From Papio anubis (taxonomy: Eukaryota > Chordata > Mammalia > Primates > Cercopithecidae), in assembly GCF_008728515.1 (NCBI RefSeq), contig NC_044983.1, positions 131,063,139-131,127,138 on the forward strand: a stretch of 64,000 nt of DNA, read 5' to 3'. Below are positions 43,361 to 55,564 of this stretch, piece after piece. Numbering within the stretch: the first letter of the stretch is position 1; every line of letters begins with the position of its first letter. The position numbers and the translations under genes were made by a program. The notes below the pieces were generated by a model. That model saw nothing but the letters and a program-made list of their open reading frames with translations. It did not search any database and was not told the DNA's origin.

Positions 43361-44889
43361 CAGGTTTGTTTGTTTGTTTGTTTTTTTAATCATACTTCAA
43401 GTTCTGGGATACATGTACATGCAGGTTTGTTACATAGGTATACATGGGCCATGGTGGTTTGCTGCACCCATCAGCCCATCATCTACATTAGGTATTTCTC
43501 CTAATGCTATCCCTCCTCTAGCCCTCCACTCCCTGACAGGCCCCAGTGTATGATGTTCCCTTCCCTGTGTCCATATGTTCTCATTGTTCAACTCCCACTT
43601 ATGAGTGAAAACATGCAGTATTTGGTTTTCTGTTCCTGTGTTATTTTGCTGAGAATGATGGTTTCCAGCTTCATACATGACCCTGCAAAGGACACGAATT
43701 CATCATTTTTTTATGGCTGCATAGTATTCCATAGTGTATATGTGCCATATTTTCTTTAACCAGTCTGTGATTGATGGGCATTTAGGTTGCTTTCAAGTCT
43801 TTGCAATTGTGAATAGTGTTGCAATAAACACACATGTGCATGTGTCTTTATAGTAGAATGATTTATAATCCTTTGGGTATATACCTAGTAATGGGATTGC
43901 TGGGTCAAATGGTATTTCTGGTTCTAGATCCTTGAGGAATCGCCACACTGTCTTCCACAGTGGTTGAGCTAATTTATACTCCCTTCAACAGTGTAAAAGC
44001 ATTCCTGTTTCTCCACATCCTCTCCAACATCTGTTGTTTCCTTTTTAATGATCACCATTCTAACTGGCATGAGATGATATCTCCTTGTGGTTTTGATTTG
44101 CATTTCTCTAATGACCAGTGAAGATGAGCTTTTTTCATATGTATGTTGTCCACATAAATGTCTTCTTTTGAGAAGTGTCTGTTCATATCCTTCACCCACT
44201 TTTTGATGGGGTTGTTTTTTTTTCTTGTAAATTTGTTAAGTTCCTTGAAGACTCCTGATATTAGTCCTTTGTCAGACGGATAGATTGCAAAAATTTTCTC
44301 CCATTCTGTAGGTTGCCTGTTCATTCTGATGATAGTTCCTTTTGCTGTGCAGAAGCACTTTAGTTTAATTAGATCCCATTTGTCAATTTTGGCTTTGTTG
44401 CCATTGCTTTTTGTGTTTTAGTCATGAAGTCTTTGCCCATGCCTATGTCCTGAATGGTATTGCCTAGGTTTTCTTCTAGGGTTTCTATGGTTTTAGGCCT
44501 TATGTTTAAGTCTTTAATACATCTTGAGTTAATTTTTGTATAATGTGTAAGGAAGGGGTCCAGTTTCAGCTGTCTGCATATGGCTAGCCAGTTTTTGCAA
44601 CATCATTTATTAAATGGGGAATCCTTTCCTCATTGCTTGTTTTTGTCAGGTTTGTTGAAGATCAGATGGTAGTAGATGTGTGGCATTATTTCTGAGGCCT
44701 CTGTTCTTTTCCATTGGTCTATATATCTGTTTTGGTACCAGTACCATGCTGTTTTTGTTACAGTAGCCTTGCAGTATAGTTTGAAGTCAGGTAGCGTGAT
44801 GCCTGCAGCTTTGTTCTTTTTGCTTAGGATTGTCTTGGCTATACAGGCTCTTTTTTGGTTCCATATGAAACTTAAAGTAGTTTTGCCAG
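43361..44889 (-). mobile_element. L1PA LINE, 5'-truncated, minus strand
   Basis: A (TTTG)n/T tail leads into ttcaagttctgggatacatg and a 1.5-kb L1 3' end reading back to gaaacttaaagtagttttgc. The low decay indicates a primate-specific L1PA copy, middle-aged within that series. About 4.5 kb of the element's 5' side is absent, the usual result of incomplete reverse transcription. No clear target duplication was found. Confidence 0.93.
43588..44889 (-). pseudogene. L1 ORF2 C-terminal remnant
   Basis: This is the 3' end of the L1 ORF2 (endonuclease/reverse-transcriptase protein) from beyond its catalytic domains to its stop codon at about 43588-43590. It is broken: the frame open at 44052-44324 (with the words NNPIKKW and MNRHFSKEDIY) shifts near 44115 to the frame at 43969-44199, and further stops interrupt both. 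No functional protein is possible. Identity rests on these conserved ORF2 words. Confidence 0.88.
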
Positions 44890-45440
44890 TTTTAAGTGTC
44901 AGAAGGAGAGCAGATGTGCCTGCTTTGCTTTTCTCAGTTCGCCCTGATTAGGAGCAATCAAGGTGATGGGGCTGCTGCTGGGATCTGTGGGGAAATCAAG
45001 CTTCTGCCTGCCCTTGCGCTGTCTACGCAGAGAAACTCCAGCATGACTGAAGGCAGCCTGCATCCCAGCTGGCCCAGATGCAGCCTTCCTAAGGCGAGTA
45101 AGAAAGTCAGACTCAGCAGGAACATTTAGAAGTAAATTTGTCTGCTTCTGGAAGCACAGAAAAGAACCAAGAGAAATAATATTTTTGTGAGATGTTATTT
45201 TTCTCCATATTTTCTTTCAAAAGTTCTGATGATTTCTTTTTGTGTAGCTGCCTGAAGATGCATTTTCAGCCCACCTCTCCCAGCCAAATGCAGCTTTGTG
45301 GATTGGTAACCTGATGCAGCAGAGTGTGGAAGAGAGGGCCAGGCAGAAAATGATTTTTCTCTCCCTCTAAAAAAATATCCTTTGCTCTGCCCTCTGCTCA
45401 CCCCTCTGACATCACTTCTTTTAACCCCACCGGGCCCCAT
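44890..45440. other. Unassigned sequence
   Basis: No recognised repeat. Two 70-90-codon ORFs show no domain. Confidence 0.3.
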
Positions 45441-45757
45441 CTGACTGTGCATGCTGCACCTCCCTTGAGGCCTTTGCACTTGCTGTTCCTTCTGTTTGGG
45501 GTGCTTTTTTTTCTAGGCTTTTGCACTGGGGGCTCCTGCTCACTCTCACATCACAGCCAGCATTGGCTTCTTTCTAAGGATCACGTCCCTGCTCACCCTT
45601 CCTAAAGTCTCGCCTCTTTCCCCAATTAGTTGCTGGGCTCTATCATTGCCCTGTTTTCATTCATAGAACTTGTCACCATCTGCAATTGTCTTGTTTATTT
45701 GCTTCCTCATTTATTTCCTCTCTCTGCCACTAGAATGTAAACTCAAAAACGGCAGGC
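45441..45757 (+). repeat. L2 LINE 3' region
   Basis: gcctttgcacttgctgttcc, tctaaggatcacgtccctgc, agaacttgtcaccatctgca, attgtcttgtttatttgctt and gccactagaatgtaaactc are a strong forward L2 match up to its near-terminal part. Confidence 0.75.
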
Positions 45758-46005
45758 AAATCCAGAGAGACAGAAAGTAGATCTGTGGTTGGCAAGGGCT
45801 GGCGGGGCCGAGGCAAAGGGATGGGAAGTAACTGTTGATAAGGTTGCATTTGAAGTGATGGAAATGTTCTGGAATTGGTGCCCATGTTGCACAAAATTAT
45901 GACTACTCTAAAAGCCATCGGATTATGCACTTTAAAATGGAAAATAGGGAACTTTATGTTACGTGACAACCACCTCGTGAGTGAATCCAGTATTGTTCCT
46001 AAGCA
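45758..46005 (+). mobile_element. Old L1 (L1M-type) 3' end
   Basis: agagagacagaaagtagatc tgtggttggcaaggg, gatggaaatgttctggaatt, gccatcggattatgcacttt aaaatgg and gggaactttatgttacgtga form the old L1 3' UTR. It directly follows the L2 and replaces its last segment. Confidence 0.7.
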
Positions 46006-47224
46006 GGGAGTTGAAACCCTTTTCTGAGAGGCCCAGAGCTGGCTAGTGGCAGAGTCAGAAATGCAATCACCGCCTACTTGGTTACAGTGGCTTTTGAATC
46101 CATCTGTGTTTGTTCGCTCTCTCTGTGTTGCCTCTGATTCAATTTGCAATTACTCTTGTTTGGACTGTCTTGATTCTCCTTCCTCACCTCTAGTGTCTCG
46201 GCTGTCCCTCCACCTTTCATCCTCCACCACTTTCTCCTTTTTTAAGAAAGCTTGTTCTTTACCATGTTATTTTCATTGTAAACTCCTTTCATCATTCCCC
46301 ATTGTTTCATTTTAACAGCCAATAGTGTCCTCCTCCTTCCAGCAGGAATGGCTCCTTGTCATTCAAACTACACTACCCACTCCTCTCCACACCTCTTCCC
46401 CTTCAAATCTGTGTTCTATCCTCTCTTACGTGGTATCTGTTCTGTGAACATTCCACCTCACCTCCAGTACTATACTCAAGAAGACTCTAGGTTTTCTTCT
46501 TTCTTGTCTTAGCTAGGAAAGTCCTAAGTTCCTTAGCACAAATATCACCTTTCTGGTGGTTTTTCCTCTCTATGCATTCATTGAAATCAATCTTTTCATT
46601 TCCTTTACTTCCATCTCTTCCTAGCTGTGCCTCAGCCAGTGCCCTCTCATCTGTCATCTGCAGATAGATGCTGGAGATGTCCACGGGCCTAGTGAGTCAC
46701 CCACTCTAGACAACCTGGGTTCTGACCCAAGAGAGGATCCTCTAAGGAATAAGGCAGTTGGGGGCCCAGATGTCTTTATTACATGTAATTCTGACATTGG
46801 AGGATGTGGTTTATCTCTATGTCTACAGGCAAAAGCCCTCCTAATGACAGTCCCCAGAACTAGGCAAACATGCCTGGACTCTGGGGAAGCTTTTTCACTC
46901 ACCCCAGAGGCCACAGCCTGATTGTCAGAGCAGTAGAACAGACTGAATGCCTCTTGTGTGCACCTAGCTCCTAGAATGGACATTTCAGACCCAAGTAGTG
47001 GTCAAGATTCTGCAGATCTGCCACACCAAGTGGGCTGAGTTGGGGAGAGAGAGTGCATGGAAGCAGGGGCGATGTGCTGACGGGCCTCTCCCGCAGATGA
47101 CGATGTCATATCAGTGTAAGAGGCATCCCTGCTGTCACGGACACTCTCTTGTATCTCTCCGTAGTCTCTGGTGGCAGCACAGAGAACATCGATGTGAGAA
47201 TGACACAGACTATTTTCAGCTTTT
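46006..47224. other. Unassigned sequence
   Basis: No secure repeat. Part of 46020-46600 is pyrimidine-rich and may hold an old LINE relic. The minus-strand ORF of 109 codons (46654-46983) and the 139-codon ORF starting in the L1 piece have no domain. Confidence 0.3.
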
Positions 47225-47400
47225 ACTAACAGTGCCACAAGAATACCTTGTGCTGGCCTCTGTGCACATGTGAAAGTGTTTCACTTGGACACACACTGAA
47301 AAGGAATGGTTGGGCTGAAGAGTATGCCCATTTTCAATTTTAATGTATTTTAACATGTAACCTGCAAAATTTCAGTCCCCTCAACTGTGTCTGAGAAAAT
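47225..47400 (-). repeat. Possible old L1 fragment
   Basis: aaggaatggttgggctgaag agtatgcccattttcaattt resembles the reverse of an old L1 ORF2 end (gaattgctgggtcaaagggt-type). Weak and tentative. Confidence 0.3.
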
Positions 47401-48279
47401 GATTGAAAGGAACTTAATAAAAGTAAATAATTAGATAGGCATGAGTTAGAGTCTAAGTCTTGATGTTTATATAAGTGTCCTTAGGCCACTGACATAACTA
47501 TCTTCATCGGATATTTTACCATCTATAATTCAGAAATAAGATCTGCTTTCTGAGCTCTGTAGGTTTAAATATGTTAAGCTAACATTTATTGAACTATATA
47601 TATTGTTATTATTTCCTCCCTTCCTTCTTTTCTTCTTTCCTTTCTCCTTTCCTTCCTTCCTCTGTCTCATTACTCCCTTTGTCTTACAGTTCCTAAGCAC
47701 AGGGAATAGTCCATTGTGACTCATTACATGTGACTTGAATAAGTGCAATGAATTGTTCTTCAGGGTAGGGGTCCTGGGTAGGGATACTTGTCTGCTAAAT
47801 TCTGAAGGAATTTATGAACTTCTGTGAAAAGCAAGGTCCTTTTTCTTCTTGGTGATGTTAATATTTTAAGATATTCAGTCTCAGTAACATGGTAGGGGGA
47901 GTGAAAGGATTCTTTTTCTGTGGTTTTTCTCCATCTACAGAGGGGAGAGACAGCTTCCTCAATGCTTCATAAATCCTGAGAGTTAAGGCTGGTGGGCCCT
48001 CCTGCATCTCAGGAGAAGAGAGACCCGTGTTACTGGGGAAAGCTAACAGCTGGGTCACAGTCATGACATTTTGCCTTATGATGTGATTGGCCAAGGGCCC
48101 AGGTCATTTATGCTTATATTGAACAGTGGATTGGAGGATAAGGCCTGAGAATGACTCTTGTTTGGAATTTATTTTCTTGGCTCTCCAAGTGATCTTCAAT
48201 TAATGCATAACAAATCTTTCTTATTGTATTAAGTAATCATTATAGAATTCTGGCAAGATGGGTGTTACTATTCACAGAA
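47401..48279. other. Unassigned; contains a (TTCC)n tract
   Basis: A CTTC/CTTT-rich tract lies at 47618-47662. Otherwise nothing recognisable. Confidence 0.4.
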
Positions 48280-48440
48280 CCATAATATGTCAGAACTAGA
48301 AGGTGACTACACCTTCTTTCAGTGGATTGGGATACCAAAGTCCACAGAAACCAAAAAGGTCTTGGGCCAAGGTCACAAATTGAGTTAGATACAGTCTAGG
48401 AATGATAATGCTCAGGGATAGCCATTGGTAACAGTTTATG
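48280..48440 (-). repeat. Possible MIR/MIR3-type relic
   Basis: gtcagaactagaaggtgact and cttgggccaaggtcacaaat tgagtta recall reverse MIR-type SINEs (a tgacttgcccaaggtcacac segment). Tentative. Confidence 0.35.
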
Positions 48441-48523
48441 TGAATAATTTCAGACCTATTCATATGCACACAATAAAAGTACACATGAAAACAAGCATAC
48501 TCACACACCTTAATTAGGTCATT

Positions 48524-48590
48524 AGATCTATCTATCTGTCTATCTATCTATCATCTATCTAATCTATCCATCCATCCATCCATCCATCAC
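48524..48590. repeat. (ATCT)n(ATCC)n tetranucleotide microsatellite
   Basis: About seven ATCT units with one GTCT, then about five ATCC units. It abuts an Alu closely and is likely polymorphic. Confidence 0.95.
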
Positions 48591-48609
48591 CATGCTTTAT
48601 GTCTGCAAC

Positions 48610-48910
48610 CTTTTTTTTTTTTTTTTGAAATGGGATCTTAATTTTGTCACCCACATTGGAGTACAGTGGCATGATCATGGCTCACTGCAACCTCCACCTC
48701 CCAGGCTCAAGTGATTCTCCCACCTCAGCTTCCCGAGTAGCTGGGACCACAGGTGTGTGCCACCACACTCGGCTAATTTGTTGTACTTTTGGTAGAGACA
48801 GGGTGTTGCCATGTTGCTCAGGCTGGTCTTGAACCCTTGAGCTCAAGCTATCTACCCACCTCTGCCTCCCAAAGTGCTGGGATTATAGGTGTGAGCCACT
48901 GCATGCAGCC
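48610..48910 (-). mobile_element. Alu SINE (AluJ-like), minus strand
   Basis: T-run, gaaatgggatcttaattttg, through gggattataggtgtgagcca. The word tgcaac lies immediately before (48604) and just after (48912), a plausible short target duplication. aggcttgaactcctgagctc-type linker and divergence fit AluJ. Confidence 0.93.
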
Positions 48911-48984
48911 TTGCAACTTTCCCCTTTTTCCACTTTATAGGCTGTCATGGGCAAGTAACTTTCTATATCAGTGTATTTCATTTT

Positions 48985-49330
48985 CTTTATTAATGAACCA
49001 TTGCTGTTTACAACCAACCACAATTTTCATGGCATAAATGTCAGCATTCATTTCTCCCTCATGAGTCTGAGTTGAGTGGGCAGCTCCACTCCATGCGTCT
49101 CTTCTTCTAGGACAAGTTGGCTAGTGAGTGTGTGTTCTTCTTCTGGTAAGGCTGGTCCCTACAGGTCAGTCAGAAACATATGATGCCTTTTGATGCCCAG
49201 GCCTGGGACTCACATATAGTCACTTTTGCCACATTCTATTCAGTGAAGCAAGATACAAGGTCAAACTCAACATCAGTGGGGAAGGAGGCCTACACCTGCC
49301 TGCGGCTGCCTTGAGACTTGTGTGTCAGTG
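48985..49330. repeat. Ancient LTR-like repeat relic
   Basis: catttctccctcatgagtct gagttgagtggg and cacttttgccacattctatt with the preceding gcccaggcctgggactcac follow an old mammal-wide repeat that reads gcctggaactggcaca...cattctattggtcaaagc. Family not asserted. Confidence 0.4.
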
Positions 49331-49371
49331 CCAAGATGGGCCATCAGTGCAGCATGCCTACGGAACATAGG

Positions 49372-49620
49372 CCATGAGATCATGAACTCTGGAGCCAGGC
49401 TGCTGGTTTAGAACCCAGCACTTTCTCTTCCTAGCTGTGTCACCTTCGTTGAATGATATAACCTTTCTGTGCATCGATAGACTCATCTGTGAAATAGGGG
49501 ATAATGACGATATCTATTTTATAGACTTGTTAAAAGAATTAAAAACATATAAAGTGCTTACAATAGCACCTGGCACATAGTAAGTATGCAATAAGTATTA
49601 ATTGTTGTTATCTTGGTTGT
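49372..49620 (+). repeat. MIR SINE, nearly complete
   Basis: One of the best MIR copies here: actctggagccaggctgctg, cttcctagctgtgtcacctt, aaataggggataatgacgat, aaagtgcttacaatagcacc and tggcacatagtaagtatgca occur in order. Confidence 0.85.
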
Positions 49621-49789
49621 TATTATTGTTGTTATTTGCCAGACTTCTAAGAAATGTCTAAGAAAAGCGTCTCATGCTGGGATGTAAGCCCTGGATTGGG
49701 AGCTGGGCCATTGGGGTTTCAATTCCAGCTCTGCCGCCTAGTGTGGTGGGACCATAGGTTTTCTACATTTTCTGAGACTAAGTGAGCTC

Positions 49790-50400
49790 CCTTAGGACCC
49801 GAGCTTGATGTCCAGGCTCTCTATGGCCTGGTCTAGGCAATGCCCCTGACGATTTCACTCCGTGCATCCAATGCTCCAGCCTCCCTAATGGATCACACTT
49901 CCTGAACCTGCCACTCAGCCCCATCCCTATTTGCTCTTTCCCAATTGCTATAGCCTCAGATGTTCAACTCTTCTGGGGACCCAGGGCTTCATGCATCATG
50001 AGTGCTTGATAATATCTGTTCACTGATTGCTGCTTCTCTCAACCCAGCTGAGGTAACTCCTCTAGGAAGTCTGTCATAAACATTGCAGGCCAGCAAGTAC
50101 CTTTTCAAGTTCTCTTTGGCTTGGTTAATGCTCAGTCACATGCCAGCTATCCCCGTGGGCATGATTTCCTAAAAAGCACTTCCTGTCCCCCGCTTCTCTG
50201 GCCCAACACAGATGTTCATAACTCATTGTCCTCTCTCCTGGTACTGGTCACAGTCACAATTTTGCTGCATGTTTTTACAATTATTTGGTTAATGTCTATC
50301 TCTCCAGTGAGACAGGAATCTCTCTGAGAGCAGGGGCCATGTCTATTTTGCCCACTGTCACCAGAGCCTGCCTAACACATAGCAGGCAGACAGTATGATA
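49790..50400 (+). repeat. L2 LINE, long 3' fragment
   Basis: tctctatggcctggtctagg, ctccagcctccctaatggat, gctgaggtaactcctctagg, gagagcaggggccatgtcta, and agcctgcctaacacatagca ggcag follow forward L2 over 600 bp. Confidence 0.6.
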
Positions 50401-50534
50401 TCACAAATGGTATGATATTCACAGTGATATGACTGTGTGAATATTTTATCATAGCACCTATACATGGTATCGTGATTGTTTATTTATCTACCTGTCCTGC
50501 TGGACCATGAGGTTTATAAATGAATGTCATGTGG

Positions 50535-50665
50535 TACCATTAGGTCCTCCCAACAGCCTTGTGAGGTAAGCATTGGGAGTGTTATCATAATTTTAACCTC
50601 AAGGAAACAGGTTTAGAAAGGCTGAGGGGCTCATGGAAGCTCAAAGAATTGTGGTGGTGTCAGCA
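50535..50665 (-). repeat. MIR SINE fragment
   Basis: cctcccaacagccttgtgag gtaagcattggg, and aaggaaacaggtttagaaag gctga are reverse MIR. Confidence 0.6.
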
Positions 50666-50954
50666 ACACGAGTCCGTTGTCTTTGCTCCTGGCCTCACAC
50701 ACGCCTCAGACAGATCGCATCATCCTTTCTACCCAACACAAGGCTCACCTCAGTAAAAGACATCCAGTTTTCACCCAGCAGCTCTGGCCACAGATTTAGG
50801 AGTTGTCTGTGACTTCTCCCTTTTCCTCACAGGCAGAGCCTGACCAGTTACTAGTTCCTGTCAATTTCTTCCCGTAAACATTTCTCACGTGCTCCACCTT
50901 GCCTCCACATTCTTGTTTGAGTCAGCGTCTCTCCAAATCTGTGTATTTGCCTGA

Positions 50955-51205
50955 CTTTAAAGCTCTGGCTCTGATGTCAGACAGAGCTAATTCAAACCCT
51001 GTTCCCCAGTTACTAGTTGTGTGCCACTTATTGGCATGCCCTTAGCCTTGCAAGCCTTAGTATTCTCATCTAACAGGTGAATCTAGTCATGGTCCTTGTC
51101 TCTTAAGTCCTTCTAAGGATTAAAATAGGCAGTGCATGTTAAGGGCTTAGCACAGTGCTCAGGACTCAGCAAATTCCCAACAAGTGTTAGTAGGTGTTAT
51201 TGTCG
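50955..51205 (+). repeat. MIR SINE, nearly complete
   Basis: agctctggctctgatgtcag, cagttactagttgtgtgcca, cttgcaagccttagtattct catctaaca, and aagggcttagcacagtgctc are MIR from head to tail. Confidence 0.75.
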
Positions 51206-51949
51206 CTCTATGACACCCTGTGAGAGTGTTGGAGAGTTTGTAAGGTGGAGGTTGTACAAAGTTGAGAAGTACAACCCGGGAAGGGATGCCAGCTCAGCTC
51301 AGGGAGGCCCAGAGTCATCATGCAGCGGGATGGTTGGACAATTGAAAGTTCCCATGAGAATGAAGCCAGGATTGAAGAGAACGGGAAGCATGGCACTATC
51401 AGCCTTCTAGCTAGGTAGGAGGATTTTCTGGGAAGGAGTGTCTTTGCAAATGGAATAGTAGCCTCCCAGAGGGTGGGAACTGTCATGGAGACTGCTTTTG
51501 TGGGGGTGGTCTCATGGGTGACCCCCGTGGTCTAGGCTAACTTTCCGAATCTGTACCTCTGTATTACAATCAGGAAGCTAACAACAGCTTCAGTCAGGGA
51601 ACTTCTTGGAAGAGTGTGGACTACAGCAGATCTTGTGGGAGAGGGATTTGGGGGTGAGTGAGGCATGGAACAGAGACCCAGGAATAAAAGAAACACAATG
51701 AAAAAAGAAAGTTTTGTTTGGTTGATGTTTTTCCTTAAACCTTAAAAGCAAAGCTACAGTGGGGATTTGAGTCACTGAAGTGTGCATGCCTTCTTGCTCA
51801 GTGGTTCCCTTTCTGCCACAGACGCGGCTCTATCTTCAAAAAGTGTTTTGATTTCTGTCGCGCACCCATGAGCCACTTCAAAAGCCTATCCTGTCTCCCT
51901 CTCCTCCTCTCTTCTTTAGGAAGAATGTGGTATGAGCCTCTTGTGATAA
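51206..51949. other. Unassigned sequence
   Basis: Opposite-strand ORFs of 92 codons overlap at 51132-51486 without domains. No repeat recognised. Confidence 0.3.
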
Positions 51950-52150
51950 TTACTAGCAAGTTCCAGGCCTTGCTGCATACCAAGGATTGTTTTACGGATT
52001 TTCCTGACTTCACATCTGTATGCCTCACATCCAGTCCTGCCAAGGAGAATCCATTATTGCTCTTGTTTTGCAAATGAGTAAACTGAGGCTTGGAGACGTT
52101 AGTAACTTGTTCTAAGTTACCAGCTAGTAAATCGGAAATCCAAACATCCA
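51950..52150 (-). repeat. MIR SINE fragment
   Basis: attgctcttgttttgcaaat gagtaaactgaggcttgg and gttaccagctagtaaatcgg are clearly reverse MIR, with a degraded left part. Confidence 0.7.
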
Positions 52151-53647
52151 GCAAGTTAGGGTAACTCAGGGGTCCCTTTGTTAGTTATGTTTGCATATCT
52201 TGCCTCTTTATTGCAGGATTGGGAGGGATTTTCCTAGGCCTCTGTTCCCACCGGAAGGTTGGGAAAGCCAAGGAGAGCTGAGAGTTTGGAGCAGTCCCTG
52301 CTGTGGGGAGCCGTGACCTGGGCTTTGTTGATGAGGCTCTGGACGGCCTTTCGGGTTGGTGGTGATTTCACTTTCCCAAACCCAGATAAGGGGCAGTTTC
52401 TTCATCTTTTCTTAAACAAAGAAAATTAAGGAATTTTTGAGACTTTAGCTCCTGCTTCATGTGCTCCTTGATCACAGAAAATGGAGAGGAAGTGTCTGCA
52501 GGAGGCTGTGCAAACTTAGGACTGATAAACCAGAAAGGAAAGACAGCTACAAAGAGCAGGACAGACCTGGGAATGGGCCTCAGGGCACTATGAGTCTGAG
52601 TTCCGATGAAAGTGGACAGAAACCTTCTAGGGCCTGGGCTGAAGGGGGCCTGAGTACTCCACCACCACAGCCCTGAGCACATTCTATCCTTACGAACTGC
52701 TTCATTTCTCTGAACACCCCTGGACTCTGACAACTCCAGGGAAGGACCTGGATCTTTCTTGCTCCTTGTTGCATTTCTAAGGCTTAACACGATGGTGTCT
52801 AGTGCACTTATGTTAATGTGGGTTGACTTGCATCAAGAGAGAATCATGGCCAGGGACAGGATAGGGAAGGTTGGTCCCGCCTGTGTGCTGGGCCATGGGT
52901 GTGAATTGCAGAAAGGTGTGGAAGCATGATATTCATCCAGGGCTCTTTCTTTTGCAACTAAAAGAGTGCCAAGCAAATAACAAAGCAGAAAAGAAGCTTC
53001 TGGGGTCACATAAAGAAAGAAGTCTAGGATTTGGGCAGACTCTCAGCCTAGCTGGTGTCAGGTGGTCATCACTGCCCCAGTGTTGTGTCCCTCAGTCTCT
53101 TCACTCTGCTTCCTTTGTGAGGCAGCAAAACATGGCGGCCAATGGCCTTGAGCTGAATGGGTCCTAAAGTCAGAGGCCTGAGAAGAGGAGGGAGGATGTT
53201 ACTCAGTAGCTTAGGCAAAAGTGCCCAGGGGGGCTCTGATTGGGTCCACTTGGGTCACGTGTCCATTCCTTTAACCACTCATAGTGTCCATCAGATGGTA
53301 TCCTCTGACGGGCTCGGCAAAGATCACACACCTACTGGGAGTCAAAGGGGTTGAGCCGCACACAAACCACAGGGACAGAACAGTATTCCACTGAATGGTT
53401 CAGGATGGATCCTCAAAAGGTGGGGTGTGCCCCATAAAAAAATTTTCATTTCTAACATATAACAGGCTTTTGATCTGCATTTTGAGTCTAACTAGATTAA
53501 TCTGGGTTGGCATTTATTTGGCAGAGCACCAATGCTGAAAACCACTCGAAAAAGATGAACCCTGACTCCACAGGGGTGGCCCTGTGACTGTGAGCATCTC
53601 TGCTAGCCGCATAGGCAGAAAGAACATCGATAATTAAGTGGTGCGAT
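52151..53647. other. Mostly unassigned; one weak old-repeat segment
   Basis: No gene. The ORF of 140 codons (minus, 52368-52790) and one of 98 codons (plus, 52871-53167) lack recognisable domains. The part at 53240-53430 (ccattcctttaaccactcat, tggtatcctctgacgggctc) resembles an old repeat I cannot name. Confidence 0.3.
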
Positions 53648-53945
53648 GGCCAGGCGCTGTGACTTACACCTGTAAATCCCAGCATTTTGGGAGGCGGAGG
53701 CGAGCGGATCACCTGAGGTCAGGAGTTAGAGACCAGCCTGGCCAACACGGTGAAAGCCCGTCTCTACTAAAAATACAATACTGGGCATGGTGGCGGACGC
53801 CTGTAGTCCCAGCTACTCGTGAGGCTGAGTCAGGAGAATCGCTTGAACCCGGGAGGTGGAGCTTGCAGTGAGCCGAGATGGTGCCACTGTACCATCCAGC
53901 CTGGCTGACAGAGCAAGACTCTGTCCCCCCCTCAAAAAAAGGGGG
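53648..53945 (+). mobile_element. Alu SINE, full length, plus strand
   Basis: Starts ggccaggcgctgtgacttac and ends gagcaagactctgtcccccc followed by a short A-run then G-run. Internal deletions occur at the A-rich linker (aaaaatacaatactgggcat). Confidence 0.93.
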
Positions 53946-54109
53946 GGGATAGGATGGGGCCTGAGTATGGCAGTGTGGATGGCAATGGGGTGATCATTTT
54001 GACTGGAATAAAAAAGAGGTATGTAAGGATGAAGTTGAATAGATCAATGTGGTTTTGCTTATGAAATGGGTAGAAATGGAAAGAAGAATTTTATTTATTG
54101 ATCATCTAT

Positions 54110-54200
54110 TGGATGATTAATACTTCTGCGCTTCGCTTCACCCGTAAGAGGCTATTATGAGCATTAAATGATACAGTAACTGTAAAGTGTATCTTGGCAC
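54110..54200 (+). repeat. MIR SINE 3' fragment
   Basis: aagaggctattatgagcatt aaatgata and aactgtaaagtgtatcttgg match the MIR tail. Confidence 0.45.
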
Positions 54201-54202
54201 CC

Positions 54203-54606
54203 TATCTTAGTTCATTTGGCTATAAGAAAATATCATAGATTGGGTAGCTTATAAACAACAGAAATTTATTACTTACAGTTCCAGGGGCTGGAAACTTGAA
54301 GTCAAGATTCCTGCAGATTTGGTTCCTGATGATAGCCGGCTTTCTTGTTCATAGATGGTGCTGTCTAGCTGTGTCCTCGCGTGGCGGAAGGCGTGAACTC
54401 TAGTCTTCCCTGCCTCATATATTGGGCACTAACATTTAAGGAAAGGGTGAGTGGCCTCTCTCAGGCCTCTTTTATAAGGACACCAATCCCATTCTGAGGC
54501 CTCTACCCACATGATCTCCAAAGTCTTCACCTTCTAGTACCATCACATTGATGGTTAGATTTTAACATAAATTTTGAGGGGGCACAATCTTCCAGATCAT
54601 AGCACA
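54203..54606 (-). mobile_element. MLT1A-type MaLR solo LTR
   Basis: gggtagcttataaacaacag aaatttatt, ccaggggctggaaacttgaa, cttttataaggacaccaatc, and cagatcatagcaca are MLT1A in reverse. Age is greater than for the MST/THE1 copies. Confidence 0.88.
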
Positions 54607-55104
54607 CATGTTAAGTGTTGGGAGAAACACCAGTTTCTTATTCCTGATGTTTCCTCTCTGTAGAGGGACATTCATTGGAGTAATACTCTTAGCTTCTCTC
54701 CTCCCTGATTGGTAGGCTTGGGATAAGGAATTACATATCTTTACTCTACCTTTTACTGTTTTTTGAGATGTGTGGTGATGGTGATTGTGAAGGGAGCTCT
54801 GTGGCTCCATGCTCTGAATTTTACAGGAGTAAGATACTCGTATAGGGGTAGAATGAATGAGTCTTTCTAATCCTAGAGTTCAGTATTAGGAGGTCCACTT
54901 GCTCACATATAAAAGCCACATTTTTCATTATTAGCTTTTATTAAAAAATAAAGGTGACATTGTGACCAATATTCATTTTAGTGCCTTTTTATCTCTTAAT
55001 TTGTTCTTCAGTTGGGTGGTGCATTGAAGACCTGTTAGGCCACTTTAAGTTTCAACATAATTTGTCTTTATAATAATAGTAATTGTTGTTATTATTTTGC
55101 ATCT
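54607..55104. other. Unassigned sequence
   Basis: No repeat or gene recognised. Confidence 0.3.
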
Positions 55105-55305
55105 CAGTGTTTCTCAAAGACTGATATTTGAAACACCTCCATGAGCATAACATGCATGGTTGAGTGGTACTTATAAAAAATGTATCTTTCTAGATCTTTC
55201 TGGGCATCTTTCTAGACCTAGTCAGAATTTCTAGGGGGCTAGGATTTTTCATTTTTAGTAATCACTCCAGTAATTCTTAGGCAAACTAGCATATGAGAGC
55301 CACTG
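55105..55305 (+). mobile_element. MER5A (hAT-Charlie DNA transposon)
   Basis: Left end cagtgtttctcaaag and right end tgagagccactg form the MER5A termini (cagtggttctcaaag...gagaaccactg). The interior is strongly diverged but of the right length. Confidence 0.7.
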
Positions 55306-55564
55306 CATTTTCTTATGCAATTTCTACTAGATTTCATACAAAGAATAACATTTTTTTTAAAGGTGAGGAACCTCAGTTTTAGAGAAGAAAATTAATAATT
55401 AACTGTCCAAGGCCATGCCGCCACTAAGGGTCAGGATTATGACATCTGCATCTCCTCCTAGAGCACTTGTCCTGCTTTCTCTAAATCTAGATTGTTCTGT
55501 GTCCTTAGGACTGTGTAAAGCTCTGACACTTAGAAGAAGTCTAAAAATGGTTCCTCAGTTCACA

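Noticed and set aside
52368..52790. 140-codon minus-strand ORF
   Set aside because: No domain or homologue that I recognise, opposite-strand frames equally open, ordinary composition.
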